Assembly (NCBI RefSeq): GCF_004803795.1
Contig: NZ_CP012543.1
Location: forward strand, 558,001-622,000
DNA from: Campylobacter rectus
GTDB lineage: Bacteria > Campylobacterota > Campylobacteria > Campylobacterales > Campylobacteraceae
Length of the DNA: 64,000 nt
Direction: 5' to 3'
Part shown: in pieces, positions 16,390 through 27,291 of the stretch
Position numbering within the stretch: position 1 is the stretch's first letter
How the letters are laid out: each line of letters begins with the position of its first letter
Notes under the pieces: generated by a model
The model's database searches: none
What the model was told of the DNA's origin: nothing
Seen by the model: the letters and a program-made list of their open reading frames with translations, nothing else
Program-made: the position numbers and the translations under genes

Positions 16390-17382
16390 TTGCAAGAGTA
16401 TAGAGAAAGTATCGCAAAATGCGGGAATTTGGCGGATTTAGACAAGATTCGCGTCGCGCTACTTGGCAAAAAGGGCGCGATCACGTCGGAGTTTGCTAAG
16501 CTTAAGGATATGGACGAAGCGGCCAAGAAGGAATTTGCGGCAAATTTAAACAAGCTAAGAGACGAATTTGAAGCGCTTTTGGCGGCTAAAAAAACCGAGC
16601 TTGAAAGCGGCGAGATAAAAGCCAAGATGAAGGCTGAGGCCATCGACATCACGCTATTTAACGAGCCAAGCGGCGCGGGCGCGCTGCATCCCGTGATGGC
16701 TACGATGGATAAGATCATCGAGTACTTTATGATGCAAAATTTCTCGCTCGAGACGGGACCGCTGATAGAAGATGATTTTCACAACTTCGAGGCGCTAAAT
16801 TTACCTAAATACCACCCTGCGCGCGATATGCAAGACACGTTTTATTTTAAGGATTTTAGACTGCTTCGCACGCACACTAGCCCCGTGCAGGTGCGCACGA
16901 TGATGAGCAAAAAGCCGCCGATTCGCATGATAGCGCCGGGAACGGTATTTCGCCGCGATATGGATCTAACGCACACGCCGATGTTTCATCAGGTGGAAGG
17001 CCTCGTGGTCGAGGAGGGCGGCGCAGTGAGCTTTGCAAATTTAAAATCAATGCTTGAAAATTTCTTAAAATATATGTTCGGCGACGTTAAAGTGCGCTTT
17101 CGCCCTAGCTTTTTCCCGTTTACGGAGCCTAGCGCGGAGGTCGATATCAGCTGTATCTTCTGCCATAGCGAGGGATGCCGCGTGTGCAAGCAAACGGGCT
17201 GGCTCGAGGTGCTAGGATGCGGCGTGGTCGATCCGAACGTCTTTAAGGCCGTCGGCTACAAAAACGTGAGCGGATACGCATTTGGACTTGGAGTCGAGAG
17301 ATTTGCGATGCTGCTTCATCAAATTCCCGATTTGCGCTCGCTTTTCGAGGGAGATTTAAGATTATTGGAGCAGTTTAAATGA
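16390..17382 (+). CDS. pheS: phenylalanyl-tRNA synthetase alpha subunit
   Basis: 330 residues from a TTG start with AAAGG 7 bases upstream. An N-terminal coiled coil (residues ~1-90) is followed by the class II catalytic domain: motif 2 in [20 protein letters not shown] and motif 3 in [11 protein letters not shown] near the end. It pairs with PheT to charge tRNA-Phe in an alpha2beta2 enzyme. The stop overlaps the pheT start (ATGA). A TACAAT box lies at 16355-16360. Confidence 0.97.
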   Translation: MQEYRESIAKCGNLADLDKIRVALLGKKGAITSEFAKLKDMDEAAKKEFAANLNKLRDEFEALLAAKKTELESGEIKAKMKAEAIDITLFNEPSGAGALHPVMATMDKIIEYFMMQNFSLETGPLIEDDFHNFEALNLPKYHPARDMQDTFYFKDFRLLRTHTSPVQVRTMMSKKPPIRMIAPGTVFRRDMDLTHTPMFHQVEGLVVEEGGAVSFANLKSMLENFLKYMFGDVKVRFRPSFFPFTEPSAEVDISCIFCHSEGCRVCKQTGWLEVLGCGVVDPNVFKAVGYKNVSGYAFGLGVERFAMLLHQIPDLRSLFEGDLRLLEQFK

Positions 17383-19712
17383 TAATTTCAAGAAATTGGC
17401 TAAACGAATGGCTGGACATCTCAAGCGTAACGAGCGAAACGCTGCTAAAGACGTTAAATTCGATCGGGCTCGAGGTTGATAGCTTTAAGGAGATCAGGGT
17501 ACCTAAAAATATCGTCGTAGGCTACGTAAAAAGCAAGATAAAACACGAAAACGCCGAGAAACTAAGCGTTTGTCAAGTGGATGTAGGCGGCGAGACGCTA
17601 CAAATCGTCTGCGGCGCGAAAAACGTCGAAGCCGGACAGTTCGTGCCGGTGGCGCTATCAGGCGCCGTTATGCCAAGCGGCCTAGAGATAAAGAGGGCAA
17701 AGCTACGCGGCATCGAGTCAAACGGTATGATCTGCTCATCCGTCGAGCTAGGCCTCGTAAAAACAAACGACGGCATAATGCCGCTGGATGAAAGTATCGG
17801 CGAGCTAAAACTGGGTAAAGAAATTTGCGAATACCCGCTACTAAACGACGATATCATCGAGATCGAGCTAACGCCAAACCGCGGCGACTGTCTGAGCGTC
17901 TACGGCGTAGCGAGGGATCTATCGGCTGCGCTTGATTTGCCGCTAAAAGATGCCGCCAGATACGAAGAGGGCGAAAATTTGCTCGGTATCGGGCGCATTT
18001 TGGCTATCCACGCCGAGGAAAATTTACAAAGCGGCTTTCAGTACCGAGCCTTTGAGATAAAAGAGTATTTTGATGAAAATTTGCTGATGAAGATCCGTTT
18101 GGCGCTGATCGAGTGCGATAAGCAAAACCGCATCGAGCGCCTGCTAGACTACGCTACGCACTCAACCGGCGTGCTATTTAGCGCGTATGATTACGCCAAG
18201 CTCAAAAAGGACGACGAGCGCGCTGTTTTTGACTTGCAAAAAGGCACAAATTTAGCGACTGAAATTTTAGCCGGCGGCGAGCTTTTGGGCGTTGGCGGCG
18301 TATATCAAACGGACGCGGCGAGGCTTGACGAAAATAGCAAACTAATCATAGTGGAGGCTAGCTACACCGATCCTCAAGTGATCGCGACCACCGTCTATGA
18401 GGACAAGCAAATGCCGCGCCGAGCGCAGGTTTATCGCTCGCTAAGAGGTAGCGAGCCAAACGTCGGTTTTGGAGCCGATTTTTTATTTAAACAGCTAGCT
18501 GCGCTAAAATCGGTAGCGCTTTATGCGGGCTCTCAGCAAAGCGTAATGACGCGCGAACCGAAGGTAGTGAGCTTTACGATGAGCGAAATGCAAAAAATGA
18601 TCGGTCAAGAAGTCGCTCAAAACGACGTTGTGAGGATACTTAAAAAGCTTGGATTTAGCGTAACTTTTAACGCCGAAAAAGAGGGCGCGAACGTGAAAGT
18701 ACCGTTATTTCGCCACGATATCGTAAATGCGCAGGACGTGTGCGAGGAGATCGTGCGAATGGTCGGTATCGATAATATCGCCTCAAAGCCGCTAAATTTC
18801 AGCGAAGCTAACCGTATAAACGATACCTTTACCGACTACAAAAACGCTCTAAATTTGCGTAAAAAAGCCGCTGCGGCCGGATTTTTCGAGAGCGTGCATT
18901 ATGTATTTGACGATGCTGGCGAGCTAGCGGCGCTCGGTTTTGCGCCTTGTAAGGCCGAGATAACCAACCCGATAAATAGCGAGCTAAACACGCTAAGACC
19001 GACGCTTGCAAATCACTTGCTAAAATCGGCCGAGCGAAACGTAAAAAATCAGCGCAAATCGGTCAAAATTTTTGAATTCGGTAGCGTATTTAGCGAGGAT
19101 GGCGAGCAAAGCGAGAGATTTGGCTTCGTAGCTAGCGGACTTACAAAAGAGCCCAGCCTGCTAAACGGCGCAAAGCCTGCCGATATCGACTTCTTAGGCT
19201 TTGCTACGGCCGTTAGAAACGCGGTCGGCGAATTTGAGCTAAAAGCGTGCGACGATGTAAAATATCTAAGCGAATTTGAACAAGCTAAAATCTATCAAAA
19301 CGGCGTTTGCGTTGGTTATATCGGCCGCGTAGACGTACGAGTCGAGGCTGCGCGCGACCTGCCGCGAACCTATCTTTGCGAGATAGAGTTTGAAAAGCTT
19401 AAATTTGATATCGCGGTCGTCAAAGCCTACTCGAAATTCCCTGCTATCAGCAGAGATTTGAGCCTAATCGTGCCTAAATCCATGAAATTTGAAGCGATAA
19501 AAGAGTGCATAAATGCGCTAAAAATCGAGTGCCTAAAAGAATTTGCGCCGGTTGATATATATTCAGACGAAAAGCTCGGAGACGACGTAAGCCTGAGCGT
19601 CAAATTTAACTTCCAAGACATACAAAAGACGCTTGAAGACGAGGAAGTGGCGGCGATAATGGATAAAATTTTGGACGCTTTAAAGCAAAATTTAAATATC
19701 GGACTAAGATGA
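17379..19712 (+). CDS. pheT: phenylalanyl-tRNA synthetase beta subunit
   Basis: 777 residues, within the usual range. Domains in order: tRNA-binding EMAP-like domain (~40-150, including [20 protein letters not shown]), B3/B4 editing region (~200-380), B5 domain (~390-470), catalytic-like core and the C-terminal FDX-ACB anticodon-binding domain (~685-777, [14 protein letters not shown]). ATGA overlap with both pheS upstream and aroA downstream indicates one translationally coupled operon. Confidence 0.97.
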   Translation: MIISRNWLNEWLDISSVTSETLLKTLNSIGLEVDSFKEIRVPKNIVVGYVKSKIKHENAEKLSVCQVDVGGETLQIVCGAKNVEAGQFVPVALSGAVMPSGLEIKRAKLRGIESNGMICSSVELGLVKTNDGIMPLDESIGELKLGKEICEYPLLNDDIIEIELTPNRGDCLSVYGVARDLSAALDLPLKDAARYEEGENLLGIGRILAIHAEENLQSGFQYRAFEIKEYFDENLLMKIRLALIECDKQNRIERLLDYATHSTGVLFSAYDYAKLKKDDERAVFDLQKGTNLATEILAGGELLGVGGVYQTDAARLDENSKLIIVEASYTDPQVIATTVYEDKQMPRRAQVYRSLRGSEPNVGFGADFLFKQLAALKSVALYAGSQQSVMTREPKVVSFTMSEMQKMIGQEVAQNDVVRILKKLGFSVTFNAEKEGANVKVPLFRHDIVNAQDVCEEIVRMVGIDNIASKPLNFSEANRINDTFTDYKNALNLRKKAAAAGFFESVHYVFDDAGELAALGFAPCKAEITNPINSELNTLRPTLANHLLKSAERNVKNQRKSVKIFEFGSVFSEDGEQSERFGFVASGLTKEPSLLNGAKPADIDFLGFATAVRNAVGEFELKACDDVKYLSEFEQAKIYQNGVCVGYIGRVDVRVEAARDLPRTYLCEIEFEKLKFDIAVVKAYSKFPAISRDLSLIVPKSMKFEAIKECINALKIECLKEFAPVDIYSDEKLGDDVSLSVKFNFQDIQKTLEDEEVAAIMDKILDALKQNLNIGLR

Positions 19713-20983
19713 AAGTTTACGCATTAAGAACGCCGATAAGCGCGAGCTTGGAAAACATCGCGGCGGATAAGTCCATCTCGCATAGATGCGCGATATTTTC
19801 GCTTTTAAGCGATAGGCCAAGTCGCGTGAAAAACTATCTAAAGGCCGAGGATACGCTAAATACGCTAGAAATCGTAAAAAATTTGGGCGCGCATATCGAG
19901 GAAAAAGAGGGCGAGCTAATCATAACTCCGAGCGCAAATTTAAAAGAGCCTAGCGTTGTTTTAGAGTGCGGGAACTCTGGCACGGCGATGAGGCTTTTTA
20001 TGGGCTTTTTGGCCGCTAGCGAGGGCTTTTTCGTGCTAAGCGGAGACGAGTTTTTAAATCGGCGTCCGATGGCGCGCGTGGCTAAACCGTTAATTAGCGT
20101 CGGAGCTAAGATAGACGGCGCAAACGGCGGAGATCACGCGCCACTGGCGATACGCGGCAAGAAGCTGGAGTATTTTAAATTTGATAGTAAAATCGCCTCT
20201 GCGCAGGTAAAATCGGCACTGATTTTGGCGGGACTAAAATCAAACGGCTGCGAGCTTAGCGAACCTGAGCTTAGTCGCGATCACACCGAGCGTATGCTAA
20301 AAGGTATGGGTGCTGGTTTGCAAATTTTACCGCACGGCGTCAAAGTGGGGCCGATGAGCACGCCGCTAAAACCGCTTGAAATTTGCGTACCAAACGATCC
20401 TAGCTCGGCATTTTTCTTTGCCGTAGCCGCAGCGATAATCCCGAATTCTCACATCGTGCTAAAAAACATGTTGCTAAATAAAACGCGCGTGGAAGCCTTT
20501 AAAATTTTATCCAAAATGGGCGCGCAAGTAACGTTTAAAGAGACTTCCGGCACATACGAAAGTATCGGCGAGATTGAGATAAAGCACACACCGTTAAAGG
20601 CCGTGGACGTGAGCGAAAATATCTCATGGCTAATCGACGAGGTGCCCGCACTTGCCATCGCATTTGCAAACGCGCAGGGCACGAGTAGCGTGAGAAACGC
20701 AAAAGAGCTTCGCGTCAAAGAGAGCGACCGCATCGCGATCATGGTGCAAGGTCTGCGAAAATGCGGGCTTGAGGTCGAAGAATTTGAAGACGGCTTTAGC
20801 GTAAAAGGCGGCGAGGCAAACTGCGCTATCATCGACAGTAGCGGCGACCACCGTATCGCGATGAGCTTTGCGGTGCTCGGGCTAAAATGCGGAATGGTTA
20901 TAGAAAAGAGCGAATTTATCGCGACTTCGTTTCCGAATTTTAGCGGGATTTTAAGGCAACTTGGAGCTAGCGTTGAGGATTGA
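19709..20983 (+). CDS. aroA: 3-phosphoshikimate 1-carboxyvinyltransferase (EPSP synthase)
   Basis: 424 residues. Both EPSP synthase signatures are seen: LECGNSGTAMRLFMG near residue 90 and RVKESDRIAIMVQG near 330, with the N-terminal 'DKSISHRCAIFSLLS' loop. It joins phosphoenolpyruvate to shikimate-3-phosphate in the chorismate pathway. Start overlaps pheT by four bases; the 3' end overlaps ispH. Confidence 0.97.
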   Translation: MKVYALRTPISASLENIAADKSISHRCAIFSLLSDRPSRVKNYLKAEDTLNTLEIVKNLGAHIEEKEGELIITPSANLKEPSVVLECGNSGTAMRLFMGFLAASEGFFVLSGDEFLNRRPMARVAKPLISVGAKIDGANGGDHAPLAIRGKKLEYFKFDSKIASAQVKSALILAGLKSNGCELSEPELSRDHTERMLKGMGAGLQILPHGVKVGPMSTPLKPLEICVPNDPSSAFFFAVAAAIIPNSHIVLKNMLLNKTRVEAFKILSKMGAQVTFKETSGTYESIGEIEIKHTPLKAVDVSENISWLIDEVPALAIAFANAQGTSSVRNAKELRVKESDRIAIMVQGLRKCGLEVEEFEDGFSVKGGEANCAIIDSSGDHRIAMSFAVLGLKCGMVIEKSEFIATSFPNFSGILRQLGASVED

Positions 20984-21803
20984 GCTTGCTAGCAGTTACG
21001 GCTTTTGTTTTGGCGTCAAGCGCGCGATAAAGATCGCCGAAAACGCCAAAGATGCCGTAACTATCGGCCCTATCATCCATAACAACGACGAGATAAATCG
21101 CCTGAATAAAAATTTTAACGTCAAGACGCTTGAGGGCATAGATGAGATCAACGGTGCAAAAAAGGCGATCATCCGCACGCACGGTATCACAAAAGGCGAC
21201 CTAGCCGAGCTAAAAAAAAGCGATATAAAGGTGATCGACGCGACGTGCCCTTTTGTCACCAAGCCGCAGCAAATTTGCGAGAAAATGAGCAAAGAGGGCT
21301 ATGATATCGTGATATTCGGCGATGAAAATCACCCCGAGATAAAGGGCGTGAAATCATACGCCGTAGGTAAGGTTTTCGTCGTGCTTGATGAGGGTGAGCT
21401 AGCTGGCGTTAAATTTGCGCAAAAAGTCGCCGTCATCAGCCAAACTACGCGCAAGGTAGAAAAATTTATGCAAATCGTAAATTTTTTGATGCTTCGCGTG
21501 AAAGAAGTGCGCGTTTTTAATACGATTTGCAACGCGACGTTTGAAAATCAGGAGGCGGTTAAAAATTTAGCCGCAAAGGCCGATGCAATGGTGATCGTGG
21601 GCGGTAAAAACAGCTCAAATACGAAGCAGCTTTATCTCATCTCAAAAAGTGCGTGCGAGGATAGCTATCTCGTAGAAAACGAATCCGAACTCGAAAGAGC
21701 TTGGTTTGAGGGCAAAAATCTGTGCGGAGTGAGCGCAGGAGCCTCGACGCCCGACTGGATCATTCAAAAAGTGGTTGGTAGGCTGGAGAGCTTTAAAATT
21801 TAA
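20973..21803 (+). CDS. ispH: 4-hydroxy-3-methylbut-2-enyl diphosphate reductase
   Basis: 276 residues. The TTG at 20973 is preferred over the TTG at 20961 because GGAG lies 6 bases before it and the product then starts MRIELASSYGFCFGV as usual for IspH. The three [4Fe-4S] cysteines are C12 in GFCFGVKRA, the Cys in DATCPFVTKPQ and the Cys in NTICNATFENQ; the catalytic Glu/Thr region 'ISQTTRK' is also present. It is the final step of the MEP isoprenoid pathway. It overlaps the end of aroA. Confidence 0.96.
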   Translation: MRIELASSYGFCFGVKRAIKIAENAKDAVTIGPIIHNNDEINRLNKNFNVKTLEGIDEINGAKKAIIRTHGITKGDLAELKKSDIKVIDATCPFVTKPQQICEKMSKEGYDIVIFGDENHPEIKGVKSYAVGKVFVVLDEGELAGVKFAQKVAVISQTTRKVEKFMQIVNFLMLRVKEVRVFNTICNATFENQEAVKNLAAKADAMVIVGGKNSSNTKQLYLISKSACEDSYLVENESELERAWFEGKNLCGVSAGASTPDWIIQKVVGRLESFKI

Positions 21804-21940
21804 TAATCTCGCATTACTTTTTTAAATAAAATTTCAAAATTTAACCCTGAAATTTAGTAAGTTAATCTACAAATAAGTTAATATTAAGTAAAATTGGCGC
21901 TAATTGTGTTAAAAAGCAAAATATACAAAAAAGGAACAAG

Positions 21941-23611
21941 ATGGCTGCGGTGAACAAAAAAGTTCAGCTTAGTAAGGCAAACGACGATATCGAAGAAGTC
22001 GATTTTGCCGCAATGTTAGAGGAGTCTTTTAAAAAGACCGAAGAAGATAGCGACGGAATAATCGTTGATATCAAGGATAGCGAGGTTTTCGTAAACGTCG
22101 GTAAAAAGTCGGAGGGGATTTTAGATATTTCCGAGATCCAAGACGAAAACGGAGAGATTAAATTTAAAGTAGGCGACACGATAAAAGTCGTAATAACCGG
22201 TTCAAGAGGCGGAAAGCCGATCGTCTCTCATAAAAAAGCGCTTAGAAAAGAAAAAGTAAAAGCTTATATCGACTCATACAACGAAGAAAATCAAGACGTA
22301 TTCGACGTAAAAATCATCGGTAAAAATAAAGGCGGTTTCGTCGCTCAAAATAGCGACGGAGTAGAGTTTTTCTTGCCTCGCTCTCAAGGAGGTTTTAAAG
22401 ATGCAAACGCAGTCGTCGGAAAGTCGTTTAAAGTAAAGGTCATAAAGATAGACAAAGACGAGCAAAGCATCATCGTATCGAGAAAAAAACTCCTCGACGA
22501 AGATAGAAAAAGAAAAAGAGAAGCGATATCCGCAGTCGCTGAAAATACGGACGTGATAGAAGGCGTGGTCAAGAAAATCACCACCTACGGTATGTTTGTT
22601 GATGTCGGCGGCGTAGATGGCCTTGTGCATTACAGCGAGATAAGCTACAAAGGCCCCGTAAATCCGGGCTCTATCTACAAAGAGGGCGATAAAGTTTTAG
22701 TAAGGGTTATCAAATACGACAACGAGAAAAAGCACCTATCTCTATCTATAAAAGCCGCGACTCCGGATCCTTGGGAAGAGATAAAAGACGGACTAGAAGT
22801 AGGCGATACGATAAAAGTAACCGTCAGCAACATCGAGCCTTACGGCGCATTTGTAGATCTTGGCAACGATATAGAAGGCTTTTTGCACATTTCTGAAATT
22901 TCATGGGATAAAAATATCAAAAACCCTAAAGACCATATTAGCGAAGGCGAGGAGCTTGACGTCGAGGTCATCGAGATAGATGCAAACGATCGCCGCCTAA
23001 GAGTAAGCCTTAAAAATTTACTTAAAAAACCGTTTGACGAATTTAAAGCTAAATTTAAAGAAGGCGACGTTACAAAAGGGGTGGTTACTAGCGTGACGAA
23101 CTTTGGCGCATTCGTTAGGATCGGCGCGGTTGAGGGCTTGCTTCACAACGAAGACGCTTCTTGGGACAGAAACGATAAGTGCAAGGATTTGTTTAAAATA
23201 GGCGACGAGATCGAGGTTAAAATCATCAAAATCGATGCTAACGAGCAAAAAATTTCACTTAGCCAAAAAGATCTAAAACAAAGTCCGGTGCAAGCCTATG
23301 CGAAAAAATTTAACGTAGGCGATATCGTAACGGGTAAAATTCGCGACATTAAGGATTTTGGCGTATTTGTGGAGCTCGGCGATAACGTAGATGCGCTCAT
23401 CCGCAAAGAGGACCTCGGTAACGTAAGCGCTGAAAGCCTAAACATAAACGACAATATCGAAGCCGCGATAGCCTTTATCGACGAGAAGAAAAACAGAATC
23501 CGTCTAAGCATCAGACGCTTAGCTCGTCAAAAAGAGCGTGAAGTGCTAAACGAGATAAACAGCGACGATAAAGTTACCTTGGGCGATATTATCAAAGAGC
23601 AGCTATCATAA
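21941..23611 (+). CDS. rpsA: 30S ribosomal protein S1
   Basis: 556 residues made of six S1 RNA-binding repeats, recognisable by recurring 'G.V......G.FV.lG...GL.H.SE.s' cores (for example YGMFVDVGGVDGLVHYSEIS, YGAFVDLGNDIEGFLHISEI, FGAFVRIGAVEGLLHNEDAS, FGVFVELGDNVDALIRKEDL). ATG start with AAGGAAC upstream and an AT-rich 137 bp leader holding its own promoter. It feeds mRNA to the ribosome. The order ispH-rpsA-(161 aa protein)-serA matches Campylobacter. Confidence 0.98.
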   Translation: MAAVNKKVQLSKANDDIEEVDFAAMLEESFKKTEEDSDGIIVDIKDSEVFVNVGKKSEGILDISEIQDENGEIKFKVGDTIKVVITGSRGGKPIVSHKKALRKEKVKAYIDSYNEENQDVFDVKIIGKNKGGFVAQNSDGVEFFLPRSQGGFKDANAVVGKSFKVKVIKIDKDEQSIIVSRKKLLDEDRKRKREAISAVAENTDVIEGVVKKITTYGMFVDVGGVDGLVHYSEISYKGPVNPGSIYKEGDKVLVRVIKYDNEKKHLSLSIKAATPDPWEEIKDGLEVGDTIKVTVSNIEPYGAFVDLGNDIEGFLHISEISWDKNIKNPKDHISEGEELDVEVIEIDANDRRLRVSLKNLLKKPFDEFKAKFKEGDVTKGVVTSVTNFGAFVRIGAVEGLLHNEDASWDRNDKCKDLFKIGDEIEVKIIKIDANEQKISLSQKDLKQSPVQAYAKKFNVGDIVTGKIRDIKDFGVFVELGDNVDALIRKEDLGNVSAESLNINDNIEAAIAFIDEKKNRIRLSIRRLARQKEREVLNEINSDDKVTLGDIIKEQLS

Positions 23612-23615
23612 CTAA

Positions 23616-24101
23616 ATGAAGCGATATCTGCTCTGGGGCGCGATGGCTTTTTTATCGGTTTTTGTCTGTATGTGCGGCGCTTTGCTGTATAAGTACGCGG
23701 ACGTAAATTTAAAAGAGCCGACGCCTACGGAGCTAAAAATGTCGCAAAATAACGAGGAGCAAAATTTGAGCGCCGGCCCTGCTTTATGGGTCGGCGAAAT
23801 GGCGAATTTAGCTCCTAAAAAATACGCCCTGGCAAGCAACGAGATATTTATAGAATTTAGAGATGAACCAAAAGCCGCTATCAAAACGGCTTATCAGTTG
23901 ATGATCGATAAAAACGATCTTTACTCGATGTTTTGCCTTACTCAAATTTTAAAAAACATACCCGTCGATTTTAGCGTAGTAAAAGAAAATTCGCAAAATT
24001 TAATTTACATCAACACGCAAGATAACGGCGTTTTAGACCGCATTATAAACGAGCTTAAAGCGTATGATATACGCTCAACATTCAAGGAGATCAGGCTATG
24101 A
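23616..24101 (+). CDS. conserved membrane-anchored hypothetical protein between rpsA and serA
   Basis: 161 residues with one N-terminal hydrophobic helix (~5-25, LLWGAMAFLSVFVCMCGALL), then a soluble, probably periplasmic region with an alpha/beta pattern. It begins 4 bp after the rpsA stop and overlaps the serA start by ATGA, so it is co-translated with both. A gene of this size at this place is conserved in Campylobacter; its function is unknown to me. Confidence 0.8.
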   Translation: MKRYLLWGAMAFLSVFVCMCGALLYKYADVNLKEPTPTELKMSQNNEEQNLSAGPALWVGEMANLAPKKYALASNEIFIEFRDEPKAAIKTAYQLMIDKNDLYSMFCLTQILKNIPVDFSVVKENSQNLIYINTQDNGVLDRIINELKAYDIRSTFKEIRL

Positions 24102-25675
24102 AAACGATAATGGTGTGCGACGCGATACATAAAGTCGGCTTTGAAATTTTAAATCGCGAAGAGGATATAAAAGTAATAGACGCGGTGAGCGTGCCTAAAG
24201 ATAAGCTTTTAGAGATATTGGGCGAGGCCGATGTGGCCATCACGCGAAGCTCGACCGAGGTCGGCGAGGCGTTTTTAAGCGCGGCGAAAAATCTAAAAGC
24301 TCTCGTGCGCGCGGGCGTGGGCGTGGATAACGTGGATATGGACGGCTGCTCAAAGCGCGGTATCATCGCGATGAACGTCCCTACGGCAAACACAATCGCC
24401 GCAGTGGAGCTAACGATGGCTCATATGTTAGCCGCCGCCAGATCCTTTCCCTATGCTCACAACGACCTAAAAATCGACCGAATTTGGAAGCGCGAGAAAT
24501 GGTACGGCGTCGAGCTTTTTAACAAAACTCTAGGCGTTATCGGCTTTGGCAATATCGGCTCTCGCGTGGCGATTAGAGCCGCGGCTTTCGGTATGAAGAT
24601 CGTCGCTTACGATCCTTATATCGATCCTTCGAAAGTAACCGATATGGGCGGCGTTTATACGCGAAATTTCGACGACATTCTAGCCTGCGACTTTATCACG
24701 ATCCACACGCCAAAGACCAAAGAGACGACCAATATGATCGGCGAGGCGGAGATCGCAAAGATGAAAGACGGCGTGCGCCTCATAAACTGCGCTCGCGGCG
24801 GTCTTTACAACGAAGAGGCGCTGTATAACGGTCTAAAAAGCGGCAAGATCGCGTTTGCCGGCATCGACGTATTTTCAAAAGAGCCCGCGACCAGCCATCC
24901 GCTGCTTGAGCTAAACAACGTCAGCGTCACGCCTCATCTTGGCGCAAATACGCTCGAATCTCAAGCCAACATCGCTGTAGCGGCTGCCGAGCAGGCTATC
25001 TCTGCAGCGCGCGGCATCAGTTATCCAAACGCGCTAAATTTACCGATAAAAACGGAAGATTTGCCGCCCTTTGTCGAGCCTTATATCGAGCTTACGAGCA
25101 AGATGGCCTTCCTCGCCGCTCAGATCAACAAAAAGGCGATCAAGGCTATTCGTATCGAGACGCACGGCCCGATCAGCGAGTATGCAAACTCTATGCTCAC
25201 TTTCGCCATCGTCGGCGCTTTAAAAGAGAGCCTCGGCGACACGATAAACTACATAAACGCTAAATTTTTGTGCGACGAAAAGGGCATAACGACCGAGAGT
25301 AGCGTCGGCGGCGACAGTATTTTCAAAAATAAAATCACCGTTCGCATCACGACCGAAAACGACGTCGTGACGATCGGCGGAACGGTGTTCGGCGAAAATC
25401 AGCAGCGTATCGTAACCATAAACGGCTTTAAAACGGACTTTAAACCTAAAGGCAAGATGATTATCTTTAAAAACAACGACGTTCCCGGCGTTATCGCGCA
25501 GATAAGCACTATTTTAGCGGCAGAAAAGATAAACATCGCCGATTTCCGCCTAGGACGCGACGATCACGGCATGGCGCTTGCGGTGGTGCTGGTCGATGAA
25601 AAGATCACTAAAGAGACGCTGGCCAAGCTAAACGAGCTTGACGTCTGCGTCTGGGCGAAATACGCTGTCGTCTAA
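24098..25675 (+). CDS. serA: D-3-phosphoglycerate dehydrogenase
   Basis: 525 residues, the long form of the enzyme. The NAD-binding Rossmann motif is GVIGFGNIGSRVA (~148-160), catalytic residues lie in NCARGGLYNEEAL and TPHLGANTLESQ, followed by the intervening allosteric substrate-binding domain and a C-terminal ACT domain (~450-525, NNDVPGVIAQISTILAAEKI). It is the first step of serine synthesis, and the ACT domain suggests feedback by serine. ATGA overlap with the preceding gene. Confidence 0.97.
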   Translation: MKTIMVCDAIHKVGFEILNREEDIKVIDAVSVPKDKLLEILGEADVAITRSSTEVGEAFLSAAKNLKALVRAGVGVDNVDMDGCSKRGIIAMNVPTANTIAAVELTMAHMLAAARSFPYAHNDLKIDRIWKREKWYGVELFNKTLGVIGFGNIGSRVAIRAAAFGMKIVAYDPYIDPSKVTDMGGVYTRNFDDILACDFITIHTPKTKETTNMIGEAEIAKMKDGVRLINCARGGLYNEEALYNGLKSGKIAFAGIDVFSKEPATSHPLLELNNVSVTPHLGANTLESQANIAVAAAEQAISAARGISYPNALNLPIKTEDLPPFVEPYIELTSKMAFLAAQINKKAIKAIRIETHGPISEYANSMLTFAIVGALKESLGDTINYINAKFLCDEKGITTESSVGGDSIFKNKITVRITTENDVVTIGGTVFGENQQRIVTINGFKTDFKPKGKMIIFKNNDVPGVIAQISTILAAEKINIADFRLGRDDHGMALAVVLVDEKITKETLAKLNELDVCVWAKYAVV

Positions 25676-25720
25676 ATTTAAGCTCGAATTCGGTCTTAAA
25701 TTTAAAGAAAGAGTAGAAAA

Positions 25721-25948
25721 ATGAAAATTTTATTTTTTATTCCGATTTTATTTTTGATCGCCGGCTGCGAGAGCGAGGCGCAAAAGCAAAGCACGAAAAA
25801 TTTCGAGAAAATTTTGACCGAAAAAAAGAAATTTCAAAAGATACAAAAAGACGAGCCTAGCGTGAGCGAGCAGTTAAAAAGAGAGATCTACTCGCAGTCC
25901 GAGCAAAGTAAAAGTAAGGAAAAAGGCGAGTTTAAATTTAAACCCTAA
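25721..25948 (+). CDS. small lipoprotein
   Basis: 75 residues with a lipoprotein signal: MKILFFIPILFLIAGC, lipobox LIAGC with the acylated cysteine at position 16. The mature part is very Lys/Glu/Gln-rich and probably extended. ATG with AAAGAAAGAG upstream. No family recognised. Confidence 0.75.
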   Translation: MKILFFIPILFLIAGCESEAQKQSTKNFEKILTEKKKFQKIQKDEPSVSEQLKREIYSQSEQSKSKEKGEFKFKP

Positions 25949-26030
25949 ATTTAAGCGTTTTTTATTTTGGCGATCGCGGTCAAATTTTGCCGCCTCGCCG
26001 CTTCTTAAACTGAACTAAAAATTTTTTTGA

Positions 26031-26036
26031 TATAAT
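26031..26036 (+). promoter_or_regulatory. -10 box of efp
   Basis: TATAAT after a T-run, 27 bp upstream of the efp ATG at 26064. Typical Campylobacter sigma-70 promoter layout. Confidence 0.6.
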
Positions 26037-26063
26037 CACCCTTTAAAACCACAAGGAGAAAAA

Positions 26064-26630
26064 ATGGCAACCTATTCTATGGGCGACCTAAAAAAAGGAC
26101 TAAAGATCGAGCTGGACGGCGTTCCGTATAAGGTCGTCGAGTATCAGCACGTAAAACCGGGCAAGGGAGCGGCTTTCGTGCGCGCGAAAATAAAATCTTT
26201 CATCGACGGCAAAGTGCTTGAAAAGACGTTCCACGCGGGCGACAAATGCGACCAGCCTAATTTGGAAGAAAAAGAGATGCAGTATCTCTACGACGACGGC
26301 GAGTTCTGTCAGTTTATGGACACCGCGACCTACGAGCAGGTGGCGATCAGCGACGAGGACGTGGGCGATGTCAAAAAATGGATGATAGACGGTATGATGG
26401 TTGAGATTTTGTTTCACAACGGCAAGGCTATCGGCGTAGAAGTACCGCAGGTGGTCGAGCTAAAGATCGTCGAGACTCCGCCGAATTTTAAAGGCGACAC
26501 GCAGGGCGGCAAAAAGCCTGCGACTCTTGAGAGCGGCGCAGTCGTGCAGATACCTTTTCACGTGCTTGAGGGCGAGGTCATCCGCGTAGATACCGTCCGC
26601 GGCGAATACATCGAGCGCGCAAATAAATAA
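26064..26630 (+). CDS. efp: elongation factor P
   Basis: 188 residues, standard length. The three domains are intact: N-terminal KOW-like with [10 protein letters not shown], where K34 is the residue beta-lysylated by EpmA in many bacteria, then two OB domains ending [12 protein letters not shown] relieves ribosome stalling at polyproline. ATG preceded by AAGGAG. Whether K34 is modified cannot be told here (no epmA or epmB in the window). Confidence 0.97.
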   Translation: MATYSMGDLKKGLKIELDGVPYKVVEYQHVKPGKGAAFVRAKIKSFIDGKVLEKTFHAGDKCDQPNLEEKEMQYLYDDGEFCQFMDTATYEQVAISDEDVGDVKKWMIDGMMVEILFHNGKAIGVEVPQVVELKIVETPPNFKGDTQGGKKPATLESGAVVQIPFHVLEGEVIRVDTVRGEYIERANK

Positions 26631-26648
26631 TCGCAGTCGTCAAATTTG

Positions 26649-27263
26649 ATGAAAGCAAAATTTGACGAGCTCATAGCCCAAGTAAAGCCGCTATTTAAAG
26701 ATAACGGCTTTACTAAAAACGGGCTAAATTTCTACAAAAATACTCCCGAATTTATATATGTCGTAAATTTTCAAAAAAGTAGCGGCAATACTGCATTTAA
26801 AACCAGATTTTACGTAAATTGCGGCATTTACGGCGCATTTATCGACGCCGCAACCCGTAAAGAAACCGTCTCAAAACCCAAAGAATACGAATGCCATTTT
26901 AGAGAAAGAATTTCATCTATCATAGACTCCAAGACCGCCTACTATGAAATCAATGAAAATACCGACACGGCAGCGCTTTGCAAAAATTTATCAAGCGATT
27001 TAAAAGCGGCGTTTATATTTTTTGACGAGATAAAAACCGAACGAAATTTGATTGGTTTGATGTTGGAGCGAAACGGCCTAGCGGTGATTGACCAGCTTTT
27101 TGAATATTTACTCATAAAGCATGAGCAAGAAATTTTGATCCGCCAAGCGTTAAATTTATTTCAAAAATACGGAAATGAAGCTAGATGGAAAATTTTCGAG
27201 GGGCGTATAAACGGATTGCTTAAAAAATACGAAAAAGACGAGATAAAATTTGAAAGAATTTAA
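26649..27263 (+). CDS. DUF4304 domain protein
   Basis: 204 residues from the ATG at 26649 (an upstream TTG is adjacent but less likely). The N-terminal ~120 residues match DUF4304: 'LFKDNGFTKNGLNFYKN', 'IYVVNFQKSSGN' and 'FYVNCGIYG'. The rest is helical. No catalytic residues are evident and the function of the family is unknown. It follows efp by 18 bp and may be co-transcribed with it. Confidence 0.75.
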   Translation: MKAKFDELIAQVKPLFKDNGFTKNGLNFYKNTPEFIYVVNFQKSSGNTAFKTRFYVNCGIYGAFIDAATRKETVSKPKEYECHFRERISSIIDSKTAYYEINENTDTAALCKNLSSDLKAAFIFFDEIKTERNLIGLMLERNGLAVIDQLFEYLLIKHEQEILIRQALNLFQKYGNEARWKIFEGRINGLLKKYEKDEIKFERI

Positions 27264-27272
27264 AGCCAAAGC

Positions 27273-27288
27273 CTAAGCCTCGGCTTAG
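27273..27288. terminator. hairpin between DUF4304 gene and SelW gene
   Basis: CTAAGC-CTCG-GCTTAG stem-loop (6 bp stem, tetraloop) lying between the convergent DUF4304 and SelW genes. The tetraloop stem ends 3 bp from the SelW stop, so it likely terminates both transcripts. Confidence 0.5.
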
Positions 27289-27291
27289 ACT